DNA of 64,000 nucleotides. Origin: an uncultured Prevotella sp. (GTDB lineage: Bacteria > Bacteroidota > Bacteroidia > Bacteroidales > Bacteroidaceae). The notes under the pieces are model-generated. The model saw nothing but the letters and a program-made list of their open reading frames with translations, ran no database searches and had not been told where the DNA came from. How positions within the stretch are numbered: position 1 is the first letter of the stretch; the number at the start of each line of letters is the position of its first letter. Positions 61,141 to 64,000 of this stretch are shown piece by piece. Where the stretch lies: contig CAKZVT010000051.1 of assembly GCA_937922435.1 (NCBI GenBank), positions 6,149 to 70,148 of the forward strand, given 5' to 3'. Both the position numbers and the translations under genes were made by a program.

Positions 61141-62601
61141 TTATTTCTTAACCGGAATGTTTTTCATTATTTCGAGCAGGTGCTCCCATACCATCTGCAC
61201 CGTGGGGATGAGCAGGCGTTCGTCGGGAGAATGCACTCCGCGCAGCGTCGGACCCATCGACACCATGTCGAGATAAGGGTACTTCTCGGAGAACAGGCCG
61301 CATTCAAGTCCTGCATGTATTCCGATGATTTTTGGCTCTCGGCCAAACAGCTTGCGGTAAGTGTCTGCCACGATTTGCGTCAGTTCGCTGTTAGGGTTCA
61401 TCTTCCATGCCGGGTATCTGTCGCCTTGCACCACTTCTGCTCCTGCCAGTTGGAATGCAGCTTTTACCGTGTTGCCCATGTTTTCGAGGTTGCTGGTGAC
61501 GTTTGAGCGTTGCGATGCGACAATCTCAACCGCGCTGTCGCAGGTCTTTACACTTGCCACGTTGCTCGATGTCTCTACCATCCATGCCAAAGCTTCGTCC
61601 TGGCACATCGAGTATGTGCCGTTGTCAACGGCTTGGAGCGCCATTATGAGGTTCTTTCCCGTGGCTTTCGGCATTACCTGTTCAGTCTCGCAGCTTTCAA
61701 GGTTCAGCTGTATGCTGTCTTCAGTTACATGGAACTCTTCCTCCACGTCGTGTGCGAATACGTTGAGCGCGATGCGTACATCCTCCTTAACGTCTGACGG
61801 AACGGCGAATACTACTACGCCGTCGCGCGGAATGGCGTTGTGCATGCGCCCCGAGTTGAAGCTGGCGATGCGCACGTCGTGCTTCTCGCTGATGATGTAC
61901 ATGAAGCGCGACAGCAGTTTAATGCCGTTTGCATACTTCTTGTCTATGTCGTCGCCGCTGTGCCCGCCGTGCAGTCCTTTGAGCGAGAGTTTCATGAAGA
62001 AGTAGCCTTCGGGCGCGTTTTCTTTGGTGAATTTGAAGGTCGCCTTGGTCGTCATTCCGCCTGCACAGCTGATGAAGAACTGCCCCTCGTCCTCGCTGTC
62101 AAGGTTGATGAGCAGGTCGCCAGTCATGAATCCGGCCTTCATGCCGTGCGCACCGGTCAGCCCGGTCTCCTCGTCTCTTGTGAAAACACACTCTATCGGG
62201 CCGTGCTCCAAACTGTCGTCTGCCAGTACGGCCATCTGCATTGCGCAGCCGATGCCGTCGTCAGCTCCGAGCGTCGTGCCCTTGGCCTTTAGCCATTCGC
62301 CGTCGACGTATGTCTCGATGGGGTCGGTGTTGAAGTCGATGTCGACATCTACCAGCTTGTCGCACACCATGTCCATGTGGCTCTGCAATATCAAGGTCTT
62401 CCTGTCTTCATAGCCTTTTGATGCAGGTTTGCGTATGATTACGTTGCCGGTTTCGTCCACTTCGGTCTCAAGGTTCAGCCCTTTGCCAAAGTCCTTGAGA
62501 AACTCTATCATCTTTTCTTCATGCTTTGACGGTCGCGGAATATTGTTGATTTTTGCGAACTGCTCAAAGACACATTGTGGTTTCAATGCAATTTTATCCA
62601 T
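61141..62601 (-). CDS. pepD: Aminoacyl-histidine dipeptidase (Xaa-His dipeptidase, M20)
   Basis: A 486-aa zinc dipeptidase. The metal ligands are in LQSHMDMVCDK (near 71), GADDGIGCAMQM (near 114), DEETGLTGAHG (near 145) and LDSEDEGQFF (near 170), and GLECGLFSEKYPYLDMVSMGP holds the last zinc ligand region. The dimerisation lid lies in between. It is divergent from the small membrane protein gene; the 222-bp gap holds the duplicated promoter of that gene. Confidence 0.96.
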   Translation of the reverse strand: MDKIALKPQCVFEQFAKINNIPRPSKHEEKMIEFLKDFGKGLNLETEVDETGNVIIRKPASKGYEDRKTLILQSHMDMVCDKLVDVDIDFNTDPIETYVDGEWLKAKGTTLGADDGIGCAMQMAVLADDSLEHGPIECVFTRDEETGLTGAHGMKAGFMTGDLLINLDSEDEGQFFISCAGGMTTKATFKFTKENAPEGYFFMKLSLKGLHGGHSGDDIDKKYANGIKLLSRFMYIISEKHDVRIASFNSGRMHNAIPRDGVVVFAVPSDVKEDVRIALNVFAHDVEEEFHVTEDSIQLNLESCETEQVMPKATGKNLIMALQAVDNGTYSMCQDEALAWMVETSSNVASVKTCDSAVEIVASQRSNVTSNLENMGNTVKAAFQLAGAEVVQGDRYPAWKMNPNSELTQIVADTYRKLFGREPKIIGIHAGLECGLFSEKYPYLDMVSMGPTLRGVHSPDERLLIPTVQMVWEHLLEIMKNIPVKK

Positions 62602-62685
62602 TATGAGAAATCGTTTGTTTTTAGTTGTTTGGGAAAATTCGTTTTTGCTTTATCTTTATTTATTTAGTATTTCACTCGCTTTTAT

Positions 62686-62716
62686 TTTGCATTTCACTCG
62701 ATTTGCACTATCTTTA
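62686..62716 (+). promoter_or_regulatory. Upstream copy of duplicated promoter (one mismatch)
   Basis: TTTG (62686-62689), 19 bases, TATCTTTA (62709-62716). It is an 89-bp-offset copy of the promoter at 62775 with the final G changed to A, so probably weaker. Confidence 0.6.
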
Positions 62717-62774
62717 CATAATATAGGCTGCATCTCGGAAATGAAAATAAAAGCTCATTTCACTCGCTTTTTAT

Positions 62775-62805
62775 TTTGCATTTCACTCGATTTGCACTAT
62801 CTTTG
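62775..62805 (+). promoter_or_regulatory. Promoter of the small membrane protein and OmpH-like genes
   Basis: TTTG (62775-62778), 19 bases, TATCTTTG (62798-62805): exact consensus, 18 bp before the ATG at 62824. The surrounding ~45 bp repeat the sequence at 62669-62716. Confidence 0.88.
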
Positions 62806-62823
62806 CCGCAAAAATACAGAAAA

Positions 62824-63018
62824 ATGATAGAAACTTTTGTCATCTGCGTGTTAATAATTGCTATATCGATGGCATTGCTTGGCATAAAGTTGCTCTTGAA
62901 GAAAGACGGAAAGTTCTCGTCGCAGCATGTGGATGACAACCCTGGACTAAGGAAGCGCAACATCCGCTGCGTAATGGAACAAGACAGGGAAGCACGCCGG
63001 AAGGGCGTATGTAAATAA
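62824..63018 (+). CDS. Small single-pass membrane protein
   Basis: A 64-aa protein. Residues 3-26 form one transmembrane helix (TFVICVLIIAISMALLGIKLLL). A basic, Cys-containing cytoplasmic tail follows (KKDGKFSSQHVDDNPGLRKRN, then IRCVMEQDREARRKGVCK). I start it at 62824, because an upstream Met at 62776 lies within the promoter. It precedes the OmpH-like gene by 43 bp. I believe similar short proteins occur in other Bacteroidales; function unknown. Confidence 0.75.
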   Translation: MIETFVICVLIIAISMALLGIKLLLKKDGKFSSQHVDDNPGLRKRNIRCVMEQDREARRKGVCK

Positions 63019-63061
63019 TGTAACGGAAAGTAAATTCGTAAAATATAAAAAGGAATTCAGT

Positions 63062-63661
63062 ATGAGAAAGATTATTTGTTCGGCTTTGGTCGTGGCAGCT
63101 GTGTCTCTGATGGCAACTTCATGTAACAAGCAAGCGCCGAAAGTTGACGAGAAGCCTGCGGCTGCATCGGCTGCAAACGGCGAGATGAAGATTGCCTTTA
63201 TCGAGGTAGACTCAATCATGTCGCAGTACAAGTTCTGCAAGGAATATTCGGCAATACTTGAAAAGAAGGGGCAGAACATACAGAACACCATCGAGTCTAA
63301 GGGCCGCTCTCTCCAGAATGCGGTGGCCAAGTTCCAGCAGGACATCCAGAACAACAAGTACACCCAGCAGCAGGCGGAGGCCGTGAACGCAAGTTTACAG
63401 AAGCAGAATGCCGACCTTCAGGCACTTCAGCAGAGGCTCGGTACGGAGTTCCAGGCCGAGACTGACAAGTTCAACAAGGCTCTGCGCGACAGCATCCAGC
63501 ACTATCTTGCTGTGTATAACAAGGACAAAAAGTATTCGTTGATTTTGAGCAAGGCCGGCGACAACATCCTCTATGCCGACAAGGCATACGACATTACCGA
63601 TGAGGTGATTTCCGGACTTAACAAGGCTTACAAGCCTGCCAAGACCGAAAAGAAGAAATAA
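63062..63661 (+). CDS. OmpH/Skp-family periplasmic chaperone-like lipoprotein
   Basis: A 199-aa protein of the family that holds unfolded outer-membrane proteins in the periplasm. The signal ends MATSCNKQ, a lipobox, so this copy is lipid-anchored rather than free. MKIAFIEVDSIMSQYKF starts the beta core. A long coiled-coil (about 70-150, EKKGQNIQNTIESKGRSLQ...) forms the grasping arms. The core closes with KYSLILSKAGDNILYADKAYDIT. A clear terminator follows 24 bp later. Confidence 0.92.
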   Translation: MRKIICSALVVAAVSLMATSCNKQAPKVDEKPAAASAANGEMKIAFIEVDSIMSQYKFCKEYSAILEKKGQNIQNTIESKGRSLQNAVAKFQQDIQNNKYTQQQAEAVNASLQKQNADLQALQQRLGTEFQAETDKFNKALRDSIQHYLAVYNKDKKYSLILSKAGDNILYADKAYDITDEVISGLNKAYKPAKTEKKK

Positions 63662-63684
63662 AGGCGACCTTATTTGTTATGATG

Positions 63685-63724
63685 ATGGTGAATGTGTCAA
63701 GCGATACATTCACCATTGTTTTTT
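63685..63724 (+). terminator. Intrinsic terminator of the OmpH-like gene
   Basis: An 11-bp perfect stem, ATGGTGAATGT/ACATTCACCAT, a 10-nt loop, then TGTTTTTT. Confidence 0.92.
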
Positions 63725-63737
63725 GATATAAATCCTA

Positions 63738-63904
63738 TGACTTTGCAATATATGGCCTTTCGCACGGCAAAAGGCCACCTTTTAGCTTGCAAAAGACCGC
63801 CTTTTGCAAGCCGATTTGCCGTCTTTTGCTATGTTGTACTTTTTGTGCTTACTGGCTTTTGGCTTTGTTTTCGCGATACAGATGCGTTGTTCGTATGTAG
63901 GTTA
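63738..63904. repeat. AAAGGCC-type intergenic repeat at the right end
   Basis: No gene from 63662 to the window end. This part has GGCAAAAGGCCACC and an 11-bp hairpin (GCTTGCAAAAG with its complement, 63785-63811). Its tail, TTTTTGTGCTTACTGGC, resembles copy A at 35.1 kb. Confidence 0.55.
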
Positions 63905-64000
63905 ACGTGAGTTCGATATAAGAATTATTATTTATACATATCCGAAACCACCCTTTGTAGGGACATAATTCATTATGTCCGCACGCCGCGAAGAGGCGTA
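63905..64000. mobile_element. Left end of a further MITE-family copy, cut by the window edge
   Basis: ACGTGAGTTCGATATAAG at 63905-63922 is identical to the left terminal repeat of the 52.9-kb MITE, and GTTA precedes both. The interior differs and holds a perfect 9-bp palindrome arm (GGACATAAT, loop TC). The other end is outside the window. Confidence 0.65.

Overview
The window is a 64-kb stretch of a Bacteroidales chromosome, most likely Prevotellaceae. Evidence seen directly: a SusC/SusD pair, an LpxC-FabZ fusion, class III fructose-1,6-bisphosphatase, and many promoters of the Bacteroidetes form TTTG-N19/20-TAnnTTTG with few Shine-Dalgarno sites. The family-level placement is inference from gene content and from the style of the intergenic repeats. 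There is no rRNA, CRISPR array, prophage or transposase gene. Most of the window is housekeeping sequence on the minus strand. Accessory character is limited to the left-end polysaccharide locus, one repeat-rich surface lipoprotein, and several intergenic repeat families.

Layout. (1) 66-12723, plus strand: a polysaccharide utilization locus (susC, susD, two different GH30 hydrolases, a GH35 beta-galactosidase with a discoidin-like tail, and a protein with two GH43 domains). The enzyme mix fits beta-galactan or type II arabinogalactan. A two-way terminator and tRNA-Cys follow. (2) 13012-24388, minus strand: a tightly packed run read as purU-hisH-hisA-hisF-hisIE-ftsE-lysC-lysA-GT2-GT4-fbp, joining histidine and lysine synthesis with two glycosyltransferases and gluconeogenesis. 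(3) 24599-25186: tRNA-Glu, tRNA-Ser and a probable small RNA with its own promoter and terminator. (4) 25212-33761, minus strand: a DUF3256-type protein, a phenylacetate-CoA ligase, a TonB-dependent receptor, a membrane lipoprotein, an RlhA-like U32 protein and metA (with the glutamate that predicts acetyl-CoA use). (5) 33934-36746, plus strand: a tRNA methyltransferase (trmN6 type), a repeat-rich gap, and a secreted DUF4424/YARHG-like protein. (6) 36756-48469, minus strand: Pif1-like helicase, PBP1A, miaA, lpxA, lpxC-fabZ, lpxD, an HD phosphohydrolase, ogt and an Fsr-like transporter. (7) 48716-52309, minus strand: an OmpA-family protein and, directly upstream, an 805-aa lipoprotein with six collagen-like GNWWIG repeats and three YELW modules. 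(8) 53582-60464, minus strand: phoH-purC-menG-aroE-purM-prfA-pyrF. (9) 60762-63661: a small lipoprotein and pepD (minus), then a small membrane protein and an OmpH/Skp-like protein (plus) behind a duplicated promoter.

The most unusual signals lie between or outside the ordinary genes. They are: a 171-bp non-coding mobile element (MITE) with 18-bp terminal inverted repeats and a 7-bp target duplication at 52.9 kb, with a decayed relative at 34.6 kb and a third end at 63.9 kb; four gene-gap hairpins whose arms are built from short repeated words, different in each gap; a family of GGCCTTT/AAAGGCC hairpins; a probable ~70-nt small RNA at 25.1 kb; and the collagen-like lipoprotein, which has a rare strong ribosome binding site and a nine-base G tract upstream.

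All calls come from reading the sequence. No database search was possible, so family names rest on recognised motifs and lengths.
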